Below, one piece after another: positions 24,667-33,776 of a DNA stretch of 64,000 bases. Position 1 is the stretch's first letter. Every line of letters starts with the position of its first letter. The notes beneath the pieces are model-generated. The model was not told the origin of the DNA, did no database searches, and saw nothing but the letters and a program-made list of their open reading frames with translations. Source of the DNA: Sphingobacterium sp. BN32 (GTDB taxonomy: Bacteria > Bacteroidota > Bacteroidia > Sphingobacteriales > Sphingobacteriaceae); assembly GCF_030503615.1 (NCBI RefSeq), contig NZ_CP129963.1, forward strand, positions 1,922,001 to 1,986,000. Direction: 5' to 3'. The translations under genes and the position numbers were made by a program.

Positions 24667-26673
24667 ATGGATACAGAAATTGTCAAACTAATATTAGATG
24701 TTGGTAGTCCCCTAATAAAGACTGTAATCGAGACCTTTGTAGATAAAAGAAAAGCGACTCAGCAGAAAGGCTCAAATTTTAGTCCGGAAGTTTATTCTGA
24801 ATACTTAAATATTACTGTAAACCATCTATCAACAATCAATTTAATAGGACTTAAAGGTGCGCCTAGAAAATTAGACGATATTTATATTCCGGCAACGCTG
24901 TATTGTCCGTTCGGTGAACGAAAAGAAGAATATCATATAACAAGTTTTCCCTCATTATTATTTGAGAAGAATAATCGAATTCTTGTTACGGATACTGCGG
25001 GCATGGGAAAATCTACTCTTTTGAGAGTGCTTTTTTTATTGTCATTTAAAGAAATAGAAAAAATGCCCATTTTAATCGATCTCCGTCGATTGAATGAATC
25101 ACATTCGATAATAGATGAATTGCAAAATTTATTGCTTCCGCTGCATCGCAGTATTGATGAAAAATCAATGATCGAAGTATTTATTGATGGTGGTTTTCTC
25201 TTTTTATTGGATGGATTCGATGAAATAGCTCCCCAACACAGAGCAGTTGTTACTAAAACTATCAAACGATTTATCGATAAGACGAATAAAAACACATTTG
25301 TTCTCACGTCAAGACCAGAAAAGGAGCTAACGTCGCTTCCAGGATTTAAAGAGTTACGAATTAAACCTTTGTGCAAAAAGGAAGCTTTTGAACTAATTGA
25401 ACGTTACGACCGGTATGGTGAAACGTCCAAAGCTTTGATTCGTCGTCTGGAGGACGATGTTAATGAAGGTATTGAAGAATTTTACTCAAATCCCCTATTG
25501 GTTTCACTTCTTTTTACTTCTTTTAATTACAAACCAACTGTACCACTTAAAAAGCATCTATTTTATCGTCAAGTATACGACGCTATTTTCGAGTCACACG
25601 ATTTGGCGAAAGGTGAGTCGTTTCAACATCCAAAACATTCTAAACTCGATATTGACGATTTCGAAAAGGTACTTCGGTTTCTGGGTATGCATACTCTATT
25701 TGAACTTCAAAAAATTGAATATACAAAAGATGAATTGTTAAAAGTCTTAAGTAAGGCTAAAACAAAATGGAGAGATTTAGATTTTAAGGAATCAGACTTC
25801 CTTCGTGACCTTTTAACTACAGTTCCGCTTTTTCTGGATGATGCTGGGTATGTGCGATGGGCTCACAAGTCTCTACAAGAATATTTTTGTGCTCAATACA
25901 TATATGTCGATATCCAGGATAAAGAGCCTCTTCTAAAAAAATTATTCCGCAGCTCTAAAATTTATACATTTGAAAACCTAATCGACCTGTATTCTGTAAT
26001 AGATCCCATTGCTTTTGAGCAGAGTTTTGTCATAGAATTGTTGAATGATTACGAAAAAAATGTAATCATTCCACTGTCTAGAGAAACTGGTCAAACAGAT
26101 GAAGAAAAATTTAGAAGATCCATATTGTTTAACAGTTATGTCATGTTAACCCTAATACCAGGTGACGAGTTCGATCCACAATACAGTTCTATGCAACAAC
26201 TAGCACTTGACAGATTCGCATTGGAAATGGATAATAATTCTTCAATTTATGAAGGGGATTTAATGCTTTCAAACCGTGAAGAGGATATTCTCTTGATACA
26301 AAAGGATCGTTACCATTATACGATAACAAAAATAATTAGTCGGAGATACCCACATTTATTCCGCCCTGTAAAATTCAAAGATTTCGATTGGGATGATGAA
26401 GTATTAGAAGCTAGCGATGTATTTGAAGCGACAGATCAATTCATCTCAAGAAAGACGCGGAGATTGATGGATGAGAAGAAACTAGAAACTATATTTTTAA
26501 ATCACCCCGATTCAATTTTCAACAGTTTAGAAATTTTCGATTTAGAGATCCGTATATTAGTATTTTTAGGTTCGATTACTGAATATTTAAATTACGATTA
26601 CGCATTGAATTTATTGCGTGATATACGAAGAAAACGAGCTGAATCGGATTCTATTGACGTTTTTGATTTATAG
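24667..26673 (+). CDS. NACHT-domain STAND NTPase, probable antiviral NLR-like protein
   Basis: The 668-residue protein has a short N-terminal region (1-100), then a NACHT ATPase: Walker A TDTAGMGKST (108-117, Lys115), Walker B FLFLLDGFDEI (177-187) and the sensor LTSRP (213-217), followed by helical winged-helix-like segments with RWAHKSLQEYFCAQY (about 400), typical of NACHT proteins. The C-terminal 250 residues are acidic, helical and without LRR or TPR repeats that I can recognise. Bacterial NACHT proteins are known to trigger abortive responses to phage. The location in an integrative element beside a HEPN gene fits defence. No separate effector domain is obvious within it. Confidence 0.85.
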   Translation: MDTEIVKLILDVGSPLIKTVIETFVDKRKATQQKGSNFSPEVYSEYLNITVNHLSTINLIGLKGAPRKLDDIYIPATLYCPFGERKEEYHITSFPSLLFEKNNRILVTDTAGMGKSTLLRVLFLLSFKEIEKMPILIDLRRLNESHSIIDELQNLLLPLHRSIDEKSMIEVFIDGGFLFLLDGFDEIAPQHRAVVTKTIKRFIDKTNKNTFVLTSRPEKELTSLPGFKELRIKPLCKKEAFELIERYDRYGETSKALIRRLEDDVNEGIEEFYSNPLLVSLLFTSFNYKPTVPLKKHLFYRQVYDAIFESHDLAKGESFQHPKHSKLDIDDFEKVLRFLGMHTLFELQKIEYTKDELLKVLSKAKTKWRDLDFKESDFLRDLLTTVPLFLDDAGYVRWAHKSLQEYFCAQYIYVDIQDKEPLLKKLFRSSKIYTFENLIDLYSVIDPIAFEQSFVIELLNDYEKNVIIPLSRETGQTDEEKFRRSILFNSYVMLTLIPGDEFDPQYSSMQQLALDRFALEMDNNSSIYEGDLMLSNREEDILLIQKDRYHYTITKIISRRYPHLFRPVKFKDFDWDDEVLEASDVFEATDQFISRKTRRLMDEKKLETIFLNHPDSIFNSLEIFDLEIRILVFLGSITEYLNYDYALNLLRDIRRKRAESDSIDVFDL

Positions 26674-26738
26674 GATGTGGCGTTCCCTCAAATAATATTC
26701 AGCGTTTGGTAGAATAATTAAAACTTTAACCTCGAATT

Positions 26739-27446
26739 ATGCCAATATCAGATCTTGGAAAAATATACCTTTTGTATTGGAAATCAAAAGTTGAATTAGC
26801 AGAAGCACATCTTATGCGCAGTCCGAAAAACTATTTTGAAAAATTTGGACGATTGGTTTCTGAGGAATATGATTTGGATATCTTTGATTTCATCGTCAGA
26901 AAGGAGTCTGCCGGGTATAATCAATTATGTAGGAATTCGTGGATAATCTTCGTTTTAGAAATCAATAAAATTATTTCCAAAAGTGGTGGCGACAAATTCA
27001 GCATTCAGAAATTTTACAATAAACTTTCCAACAAAGAATGGGATCATAATTATGACCTAACGTGTTTTAATCAAATTTTATTGGTTATTCAAAATAATGA
27101 TTCGAATTCGACCGTCGCAAAACTTCGTGTGTTACGAGATAAATTTTACGCCCATTCTGATAAAGATTTTAACCGAATGACAGAAGATTTGTTCCCTACT
27201 TATAATGAAGTTTGGGATTTAATGTTTGAAATAGAGACTTTTTTAAAGGCAATATATGGACAAAATGATTCTGACATCGACGTTAGTGTTAATCGGGAAC
27301 TGGATAAATATATTCGTGAATTTCAATTACTTTATTCGTATTTTCAAACAACTCCAAGTTATGGGGACACTTATAGAATAAAAGTCGCGTTTGGAGAAGA
27401 AAGATTCTCCTCGTTTCGGAATAATCTAATTATAAATAGATTTTAG
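26739..27446 (+). CDS. HEPN-domain protein, AbiU2-like
   Basis: The 235-residue helical protein contains LRVLRDKFYAHSDKD (Arg133 to His139), which fits the HEPN R-x4-6-H ribonuclease motif in the form seen in the AbiU2 branch of abortive-infection proteins. It lies 65 bp after the NACHT gene in the same direction, so co-transcription is likely. The family's known theme is RNA cleavage or regulation during phage stress. Pairing with the NACHT protein as sensor and effector is an inference. Confidence 0.65.
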   Translation: MPISDLGKIYLLYWKSKVELAEAHLMRSPKNYFEKFGRLVSEEYDLDIFDFIVRKESAGYNQLCRNSWIIFVLEINKIISKSGGDKFSIQKFYNKLSNKEWDHNYDLTCFNQILLVIQNNDSNSTVAKLRVLRDKFYAHSDKDFNRMTEDLFPTYNEVWDLMFEIETFLKAIYGQNDSDIDVSVNRELDKYIREFQLLYSYFQTTPSYGDTYRIKVAFGEERFSSFRNNLIINRF

Positions 27447-27581
27447 GAGAATTTTGTTCTATTTGATGGCTGCCCGCTATTCTCTATCAAGCATTGCATT
27501 CGTATACTACCGATTGCAAGTGTAATTTATTGCGAAAATTCAATTCAATAGTAAACTTAATTCTAACTTTAAGACAATTTA

Positions 27582-27598
27582 TTAATAAGTCTTATTAA
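27582..27598. promoter_or_regulatory. 17-bp palindrome upstream of the HNH-HIT operon
   Basis: TTAATAAG-T-CTTATTAA is a perfect inverted repeat 54 bp before the HNH start. It is a candidate operator; the regulator is unknown. Confidence 0.45.
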
Positions 27599-27651
27599 GG
27601 TGTAAGGTTGGTAAATGATCTTTAGCCTTAATTCAATTAAAAAAACCGAGA

Positions 27652-28680
27652 ATGGAGATAAATTTTCAGGCGAATGATCCTAGTGTGGAATCACAATGGC
27701 GAGCATTGATACTATTCGGGAAAAACTCCGCGACTTATAAATTTGCGTTTGGGAAAGCTTTACTAAATTTAGTATCGAAAGGTGTCGATGAGGTAACACT
27801 CAAAGATTTGTCACCTTTATTTGTAGAAAGTATATTAGATCATATTAAGAGTAGTGATAAGCAAGGCAATTCTACGACTAGTAAATTTTTAAATGCGTGT
27901 CGTAATTTCAACGTCGGAGAGATTTCCTATGACGAGCTTTTGACTGTCACTGAGCGATACGGATTTGTAAATGTGATCGACGCGTTTCAAAACATCAATG
28001 GTGGCGTAATTCCTTCGAAATTTTACGAAAAGGATTTTAACGGCAACTCAAAACGATTGGTAATTACCGATGAATTGTTGAAGCTGGGAGAAAGCGTGCA
28101 ATTTTCGAACCTAGACGATGAACTTAATGCACGTTGGAATCTTGTTGAAACTGCTTGGAATTTGAATGTTTCTCCAACTCTTTTAGAAGTGAAAATTAGC
28201 GATAATTTAGAGGTTCTCTACATAGAAAGTGATTTTATGAAGAGAAAGGATATTACTTCAGCACGTGCCTCTTTAAATGGATATCAAAAAGGAAAATGCT
28301 TTTATTCTTTTCAAGATATTTCAATTATTTCTGGTTCAACAAATCTTTGTGAGGTTGATCATTTTTTTCCTCATGTTCATAAGCTGACGATTAATGATGG
28401 CGGTGGCAATGTGAACGGTATTTGGAATCTTGTATTAGCAGATAGATTCGTAAATAATCATAAAAGAGCTCGGATACCTGAAATCAGATTTTTAGAAAGA
28501 CTTTACAGGAGGAATGAGTTTTATGTTAATAGCAAGCATCCACTTGGAGAAACAATTATTAATCAAACAGGTCGAACACCGCGTGATAGACAAAAGTTTT
28601 TGCAGCACCAATACAATTTATCTTTAAGTTTGTCAATTCAACAATGGTCGCCTCTTACTGAACAAAAAGCAACATTTTAA
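27652..28680 (+). CDS. HNH-family endonuclease with N-terminal helical domain
   Basis: The 342-residue protein has a helical N-terminal part (1-190) and a C-terminal HNH nuclease: SARASLNGYQKGKCFYSFQDI (about 203-223), the catalytic VDHFFP (235-240), NGIWNLVLA (255-263) and NNHKRARIPE. The first zinc-knuckle position reads CFYS instead of CxxC, so zinc binding may be altered. Its TAA overlaps the ATG of the HIT gene (TAATG), showing translational coupling. Such nucleases in islands usually attack foreign DNA; the target is unknown. Confidence 0.8.
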   Translation: MEINFQANDPSVESQWRALILFGKNSATYKFAFGKALLNLVSKGVDEVTLKDLSPLFVESILDHIKSSDKQGNSTTSKFLNACRNFNVGEISYDELLTVTERYGFVNVIDAFQNINGGVIPSKFYEKDFNGNSKRLVITDELLKLGESVQFSNLDDELNARWNLVETAWNLNVSPTLLEVKISDNLEVLYIESDFMKRKDITSARASLNGYQKGKCFYSFQDISIISGSTNLCEVDHFFPHVHKLTINDGGGNVNGIWNLVLADRFVNNHKRARIPEIRFLERLYRRNEFYVNSKHPLGETIINQTGRTPRDRQKFLQHQYNLSLSLSIQQWSPLTEQKATF

Positions 28681-29045
28681 TGAAAGATTTTACTTCGATT
28701 ACTCCAGACAAGATTCTATATAGAAATGATTACTTCTTTATTATAAAAGATGGTTTTCCTGTCAATCCAGGCCATCTATTGATTATTTCTAACGAGGTTC
28801 GCCGCGATTATTTCGAATTGACGCAGGATGAGGTTATAAATCTTCCTGTTGCAATAGCTAAAGCCAAGCAGTTGATTGAGGAGGAAAATAGCCCTGAGGG
28901 ATATAATATTGGAATGAATTGCGGTGCTACTGCAGGTCAAACAGTTTTTCATTTTCATTGTCATATTATTCCTCGCTATGAGGGTGATATGGAAAATCCT
29001 CGAGGTGGAGTGCGTCACGTGATTCCATCAAAAGGAAATTATTGA
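28680..29045 (+). CDS. HIT-family nucleotide hydrolase, coupled to the HNH nuclease
   Basis: The 121-residue protein has the full HIT fold: the N-terminal strand FFIIKDGFPVNPGHLLIIS, the helix region, and the histidine triad HFHCHIIPR (91-99), ending GGVRHVIPSKGNY as in the Ap4A-hydrolase/Hint branch. HIT enzymes hydrolyse dinucleoside polyphosphates or nucleoside phosphoramidates and AMP-lysine-type adducts. The one-base overlap with the HNH gene implies a joint function, for example nucleotide-signal turnover or removal of an adenylyl group; this is an inference. Confidence 0.88.
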   Translation: MKDFTSITPDKILYRNDYFFIIKDGFPVNPGHLLIISNEVRRDYFELTQDEVINLPVAIAKAKQLIEEENSPEGYNIGMNCGATAGQTVFHFHCHIIPRYEGDMENPRGGVRHVIPSKGNY

Positions 29046-29139
29046 GCAGTTATAGAATCAGCTTAAAATATAGCTTACTTAATTTCAGAACATATGAAGT
29101 TTGGAATGCTTTGTTGTGTTTTAATCACTGCGCATATTA

Positions 29140-31884
29140 TTAACGCTTTCCTTTATTTGGTTTCTGGTTAATAAATCTTGTGGTGGCACATCCGAAACTT
29201 TTATTCGTGCAGATATAGAGCTGCGAGGTTCCGAAGGAATTTGTATAGGTTTTTAGGAACTTCATAATTCCTCCGCATCGATGGCAAATTTCCGCATCTG
29301 GGTTAGTGAATTCGTTCGGGAACATTTCCCTCACAAATTTGGATAATTTGTTTTTTGGGCCGTAGAAATAAAACCGTTCTTTCGCTCGGGTCATTGCAAC
29401 GTACATTGCCCTTCTTTCTTCTCCATTCTTAAACGTATCGTCGGCACTAAGAATTAAATCAAGGATTAAGTCATCTGATAGCTCAGCTGGGAATCCGAAC
29501 CGCCCGCTTTCACAGTTTATTAGTATCACTATATCGCTTTCAAGTCCCTTTGATTTATGTACTGTTAAAAGTTGGAGTTCATTATCAAAATTAAGTTGCT
29601 CGTTCGCTTCATTTCCTTGAGCATCGGTAATTGTTCGCTTTAAAAGGGATTTTACTCTAATTTTTCTGTTTTTAACATGCTGTTCTAAATCTTTAAAATC
29701 TAGATTATATCGACCCAATAAGAGAATTGATTTTGTATTTAAATCGGTGCCAACATCTTTGAAAACTTCATTCAATATTCTTTTGACGTCTTCAATATTA
29801 ATTTTATCATTAATCTTGCTATCCAGCAATTTGACAGTAGTTTCATTTGTTTTTCTAGAACGTAGATTCTTAGGTGTTTGATTTGGGTTTTTTAGGATGA
29901 ATTTACCGCTAATCTCTATCAACGGATTTGCGAACCGATAGGTCGTTTCAATCTTTCTTATGATAGAATATCCGAAGTTGTTTTGAAATTGATTGAATAA
30001 AGTTAAATCTGAACCCGCAAATCTATATATAGATTGCCAGTCATCACCAACCGCGAATAGCCTGGCAGTCGACTGATCTTTCAATAACTTCAAAAAATTC
30101 GCCCTATTAATTGATATATCTTGGAATTCGTCTACAATGATATACCTGTATTTTGAGTGAAATTTGTTGGTTTCAATTAAGTCTGTGGCGAAGTTAATCA
30201 GATCGTTAAAATCAAGTAATTGTTTAGATCGTAAATGCTTTTGATATTCCTGATAGATTACATCGATGATTGCTAGGATCGACTTGTTTCTATCTCTCAC
30301 AGCTTGATTAGGACTGTCTTGATTTTGCTTATAGATTTCTGGGAAAGATTTTTTATTGGATTTTACTAAGTTAATGAAAGTCATTATTAGGCCCATTGTA
30401 GCTTCAATTTCTTTCGAGTATGCCGTATCCAAAATCTCAAGGACCTCGGTTTCAGTCATCGGATTTAAAACAACGCCCATTTCCTTTAGGATCTTTTTCA
30501 GATGGTTATCAATAGTTTTGTCTTGAAATTGATGACTGTACGTTTTAATTAATCGTGTACCAAAGGCTTCATGAACTTTGTCTTTCCACTCCATTAATTC
30601 GATATAGTAATCACGCGCACTTATATCCTTATTTGGAGATTGAAAAAATTTGGGAGTATTGCCGTCTTTATCAATCCCGTAATGTTCTAGAAATATGACG
30701 TTGTCCTCCGGATTATCACAATGTTTTATGCTTGATTCGTCGTAACCATTAAGGTAGATGGTAAAATCTGGTCGATACTTTTTCTTACTAAGGTCAAATT
30801 CTACTAAGGTTTCTCTTTCTAAATCTTGTGGGAAATAGACGCTCTCATAGCTATAATTAATTCTATTGAGAAACAGAAAGTTTGCAATATAACACTCTTG
30901 TCCACTCTTGACATATTCATTGTTTATCGTGCTCAAACGGAGTTTGCTTTTTAAACTGCTTCCATTGTTTGTTTGTTTGCGAGCCATCATCGCTTTTATG
31001 GAATTGAACTCTGCGTCTTTGTTGTACTGAACAAGTTCTTCAAGATCATCGAATTCATTTTCATCTCTTGTAATGCGAATCCCATTAATAATAAAGTCGT
31101 TGTAGGTCTTGAGGTATTTTGGATTATTTAAAAGCCTTGAATGTATTGATTTTATTAGACTCTCAAATTCTTTAGGATCAAAAATATCGGGTGGTTGAAT
31201 GGTCTTAGAAATTATTTTATGAGCCAAACTGTGAAATGTCATACATTCGACGTTTTTTGATCCTAGCTTTTTTTCTAGATCGGTCGCGCTATCCTTTGAG
31301 AACGATAGTAATAATATTTCTCCAGGGGCAGCTAATTTGTTGTCTAGAAGGTAATTTACCTTGCCCTGAACAGTAGTAGTTTTGCCACATCCGGCACCGG
31401 CAATTATTAAACAATTATCCTCGTCGTGAAGAATTGCGTCAATTTGTTGTTCATCGAGCGGATTGTTCAATATTGAAGCGAAATACTCCGTTTGCGATTG
31501 CTTTTCCTCTGCTATAAATCTCATGTTTTTCTCAGCACGAACTTTTTCTGAGTTGGCTGCAAACGAAAGCAATTGTAGGTTGGCATTGTGTAATTTATTA
31601 TTGTTTATTTCAATATTGGGAATCCTGTAAGAATGTAGGTTGCTTATTTGTTTTACAATCACTTGAAATTCGGTGTACGAATGGTATTTATTCGACGACA
31701 GATTATCGATCTTAGTTTTTAAAGTTTCAATCGTATTCGAGTTTTCTTCTAAAAACTGTTGATACGGTCGTAACTGTTCCTCAAATTGTTGTTTCTTTCG
31801 TCTCTTTTTGTCTATATTAATTTTTGAAACATAGCCGTAAGCTGCTGCAATAATTAGTAAAGTAAGTATGTAGAGTGTCTGCAT
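29140..31884 (-). CDS. Membrane-anchored helicase-IV-like SF1 helicase with nuclease-like insert and C-terminal zinc finger
   Basis: The product has 914 residues. An N-terminal membrane helix (about 3-19) is followed by a coiled coil (24-110). The UvrD-like helicase has a Q motif PLDEQQ (142-147), Walker A AGAGCGKTT (162-170), motif II VDEFQD (584-589), GDDWQSIYRFAGSD (613-626) and VHKSKGLE (motif V). Between motifs Ia and II lies a segment with E330, RPDF (371-374) and FLEHYG (398-403), the arrangement of the PD-(D/E)xK-like domain known from helicase IV relatives. The C-terminus has four cysteines (about 867, 870, 892, 899) as in topoisomerase-type zinc fingers. The gene is convergent with the HNH-HIT pair, with a 94-bp gap. 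Confidence 0.85.
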   Translation of the reverse strand: MQTLYILTLLIIAAAYGYVSKINIDKKRRKKQQFEEQLRPYQQFLEENSNTIETLKTKIDNLSSNKYHSYTEFQVIVKQISNLHSYRIPNIEINNNKLHNANLQLLSFAANSEKVRAEKNMRFIAEEKQSQTEYFASILNNPLDEQQIDAILHDEDNCLIIAGAGCGKTTTVQGKVNYLLDNKLAAPGEILLLSFSKDSATDLEKKLGSKNVECMTFHSLAHKIISKTIQPPDIFDPKEFESLIKSIHSRLLNNPKYLKTYNDFIINGIRITRDENEFDDLEELVQYNKDAEFNSIKAMMARKQTNNGSSLKSKLRLSTINNEYVKSGQECYIANFLFLNRINYSYESVYFPQDLERETLVEFDLSKKKYRPDFTIYLNGYDESSIKHCDNPEDNVIFLEHYGIDKDGNTPKFFQSPNKDISARDYYIELMEWKDKVHEAFGTRLIKTYSHQFQDKTIDNHLKKILKEMGVVLNPMTETEVLEILDTAYSKEIEATMGLIMTFINLVKSNKKSFPEIYKQNQDSPNQAVRDRNKSILAIIDVIYQEYQKHLRSKQLLDFNDLINFATDLIETNKFHSKYRYIIVDEFQDISINRANFLKLLKDQSTARLFAVGDDWQSIYRFAGSDLTLFNQFQNNFGYSIIRKIETTYRFANPLIEISGKFILKNPNQTPKNLRSRKTNETTVKLLDSKINDKINIEDVKRILNEVFKDVGTDLNTKSILLLGRYNLDFKDLEQHVKNRKIRVKSLLKRTITDAQGNEANEQLNFDNELQLLTVHKSKGLESDIVILINCESGRFGFPAELSDDLILDLILSADDTFKNGEERRAMYVAMTRAKERFYFYGPKNKLSKFVREMFPNEFTNPDAEICHRCGGIMKFLKTYTNSFGTSQLYICTNKSFGCATTRFINQKPNKGKR

Positions 31885-32103
31885 GCTTTTATACCTTGAT
31901 TAGAGCTTCCAACAGGTTAAATGGTCGTGGTGCTATAACCAATATAATATATTTATTCGGTTTAAATTTGGTTGTTAAGAGAAAGTGTAGACGAAATTCG
32001 TATCCATCTTAGTCATAAGTTATGTGGTAAATCATTCTTAAATAAGATATGTAAATTTCAAATATCTCAACCGGGAAGTAAGGCGAAAGAAAGAGTGCAG
32101 ACA

Positions 32104-32361
32104 TCATCTGCACTCTATCAAAATTTCAGGGTGATCCCTTGTCGCTTGTAGCTCTTGAATTATGATTCTTTTCACTTTCTTTTCAAGATGCTTCGGTAAA
32201 TCATCCTCGAATACGAGATAAACCAAGTCGCTGTTAATATGCTTGAAGAGATCGAATAGAAAATTCTCTTCGCCACAAAATCCATGATAGTCTACAGACT
32301 CTTCTTTTAAGCTGTTTTTGACTGATTCATGAAGTTCGAAATAGTTTGCTATTTCTTTCAT
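32104..32361 (-). CDS. Small hypothetical protein, 85 aa
   Basis: The short acidic-to-basic ORF (MKEIANYFELHESVKNSLKE) looks like a folded alpha/beta protein without a recognised family. It ends the left side of the recombinase-led gene block, 64 bp beyond the ATPase gene. Its codon use matches the neighbours, which supports but does not prove coding. Confidence 0.5.
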   Translation of the reverse strand: MKEIANYFELHESVKNSLKEESVDYHGFCGEENFLFDLFKHINSDLVYLVFEDDLPKHLEKKVKRIIIQELQATRDHPEILIECR

Positions 32362-32425
32362 AACGACAAAGGTAAGTTAAATAAGTACGTGTTTTTTGAA
32401 AATGGTCAACGTGCAATAATTTTTA

Positions 32426-33100
32426 TTATTTTCTTTTGTCGGGGACTTTAGTGTCGAAACTTATGAGGTTTAACATCTCGCGGAGCCTGGATCTTAGTCT
32501 GTTTCCGTATGAGAGTTCGAGTTCGGTTGCTGAAAGATTTGTTGTTATGTGGGTTTGTAATCCTTTGCTGATGAATAGGTCGTATCGGGAGAGCAGTATC
32601 TCGGCCATTACGTTGCATTCGTTTCCGTATAATTTCATGTTCTGTTCTGATCCTAGATCGTCAAAGCAATAGTTGCGATAATTGCTGCTGTAGAGGTTTC
32701 CGCGACTATATTTGTGAATTACGAAATATCCATCCTGGATAAACTCGAAGGTTATATCCCTCGTGCTTTTTATGATGAAGTTGTTTTTCCCTTGTCCTAA
32801 AAACCTGCAGATATTTATAAGACTGGTTTTACCGCTGCCTATGGGCCCGGTTAGCATGATTCCTTTATCAAGATTGATATTTTCTTTTGCACAGAAGTCT
32901 TCGTCCCTCAGGAAGTATGCTGCGAGTTTTAGGATTACCGGCAGATCCTCCTTTTGGAGCTTGAATTTTAATCCATATAGATCTTTTCCTTTCCTGTCGA
33001 TAAACTCGATCACCTTGGCGTAGTCATAGCGGTTCGAAGTAATTTTTTTTAGGTGTTGTATGGAGCTGCTGTGGTCTTGTTGTCGCGTTTGAGTTTGCAT
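32426..33100 (-). CDS. DnaC/IstB-like P-loop ATPase (putative helicase loader)
   Basis: The 224-residue protein has Walker A GPIGSGKTS (85-93), Walker B YCFDDLG (144-150), a sensor THITTNLSATEL and the arginine-finger-like RLRSRLREM near the C-terminus, the pattern of DnaC-type AAA+ loaders. Its first 26 codons overlap the winged-helix gene by 77 bp in another frame. In Bacteroidetes elements such a pair suggests a replication role for the circular excised form. Confidence 0.8.
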   Translation of the reverse strand: MQTQTRQQDHSSSIQHLKKITSNRYDYAKVIEFIDRKGKDLYGLKFKLQKEDLPVILKLAAYFLRDEDFCAKENINLDKGIMLTGPIGSGKTSLINICRFLGQGKNNFIIKSTRDITFEFIQDGYFVIHKYSRGNLYSSNYRNYCFDDLGSEQNMKLYGNECNVMAEILLSRYDLFISKGLQTHITTNLSATELELSYGNRLRSRLREMLNLISFDTKVPDKRK

Positions 33101-33773
33101 TTTTGTTGAATCTTGAAGAGTTTGCTATCCAGTTTTTTGCCGATGCTTTCCAATCTAACATCGGGCTTCTTCCGCCAACGAGCCATCCGTTGGCGGTGTA
33201 GTGATTTAGAAACTTTTGTGCTTCCTGTAGGGTCGATTTATTTGAGATAAAGAATTCTTCTACTGCGAATATTTGTGGCGGGATCTGCCTTGGATTATCT
33301 GTGTAAGCAATAATATCCTGATTTTTTAACCTGATTAATTTTTGATCGCTTGTATCCTTTTTTGAGCTCGCGCGAGGACTAATATTATCTTTGATGATAT
33401 TAGTTGTTTGTTTATTATATGGCTCGTTTAATGGTCTTGTGGACAGATTTTGAACGGGTTCAGTATTTGTTTTGCTGTGTATGTTAGTTGGGGGAAAGAA
33501 TCCGATTTCGCTTCCTTTTAGGGGATTATAAGATGGTTTGTATTCGATGTAAGCATTTTTATGAAGGTATGTCATTGCCTTGTGATATGTGGCCTTAGAA
33601 TTGATCTTTGCGAGTCGCATGATGTCGTCGCGAATGATCTGTATCTTTTTTGGAAATCTCGCCTGGTTCCAGCATTGGAATAAAGCAATGAACAGACTCA
33701 TGTGTGTCGGGGTAAAGTTTGGGTCTGCAGTTGATTTATTGAAAAAGTATGTGAGCTGCTTGATGTAGTTCAT
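33024..33773 (-). CDS. Winged-helix/DnaD-like replication or DNA-binding protein
   Basis: The 249-residue protein starts with a winged-helix-like domain (FTPTHMSLFIALFQCWNQAR and KINSKATYHKAMTYLHKNAYIEY), then a low-complexity polar linker (about 100-160), then a short helical domain (VEEFFISNKSTLQEAQKFLNHYTANGWLVGG) as in DnaD-like C-termini with W...WK. It overlaps the DnaC-like ATPase gene by 77 bp, so the two form an initiator-and-loader pair. This role is inferred. Confidence 0.7.
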   Translation of the reverse strand: MNYIKQLTYFFNKSTADPNFTPTHMSLFIALFQCWNQARFPKKIQIIRDDIMRLAKINSKATYHKAMTYLHKNAYIEYKPSYNPLKGSEIGFFPPTNIHSKTNTEPVQNLSTRPLNEPYNKQTTNIIKDNISPRASSKKDTSDQKLIRLKNQDIIAYTDNPRQIPPQIFAVEEFFISNKSTLQEAQKFLNHYTANGWLVGGRSPMLDWKASAKNWIANSSRFNKNANSNATTRPQQLHTTPKKNYFEPL

Positions 33774-33776
33774 TTG

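Noticed and set aside
24667..26673. NACHT gene as a simple AAA+ transport ATPase
   Set aside because: The NACHT-type Walker B (FLLDGFDEI), the sensor LTSRP and the following helical domain with RWAHKSLQEYF fit NACHT proteins and not ABC or AAA+ types.
27652..28680. HNH gene as a homing endonuclease of an intron
   Set aside because: No interrupted host gene or intron signals flank it, and it is coupled to a HIT gene.
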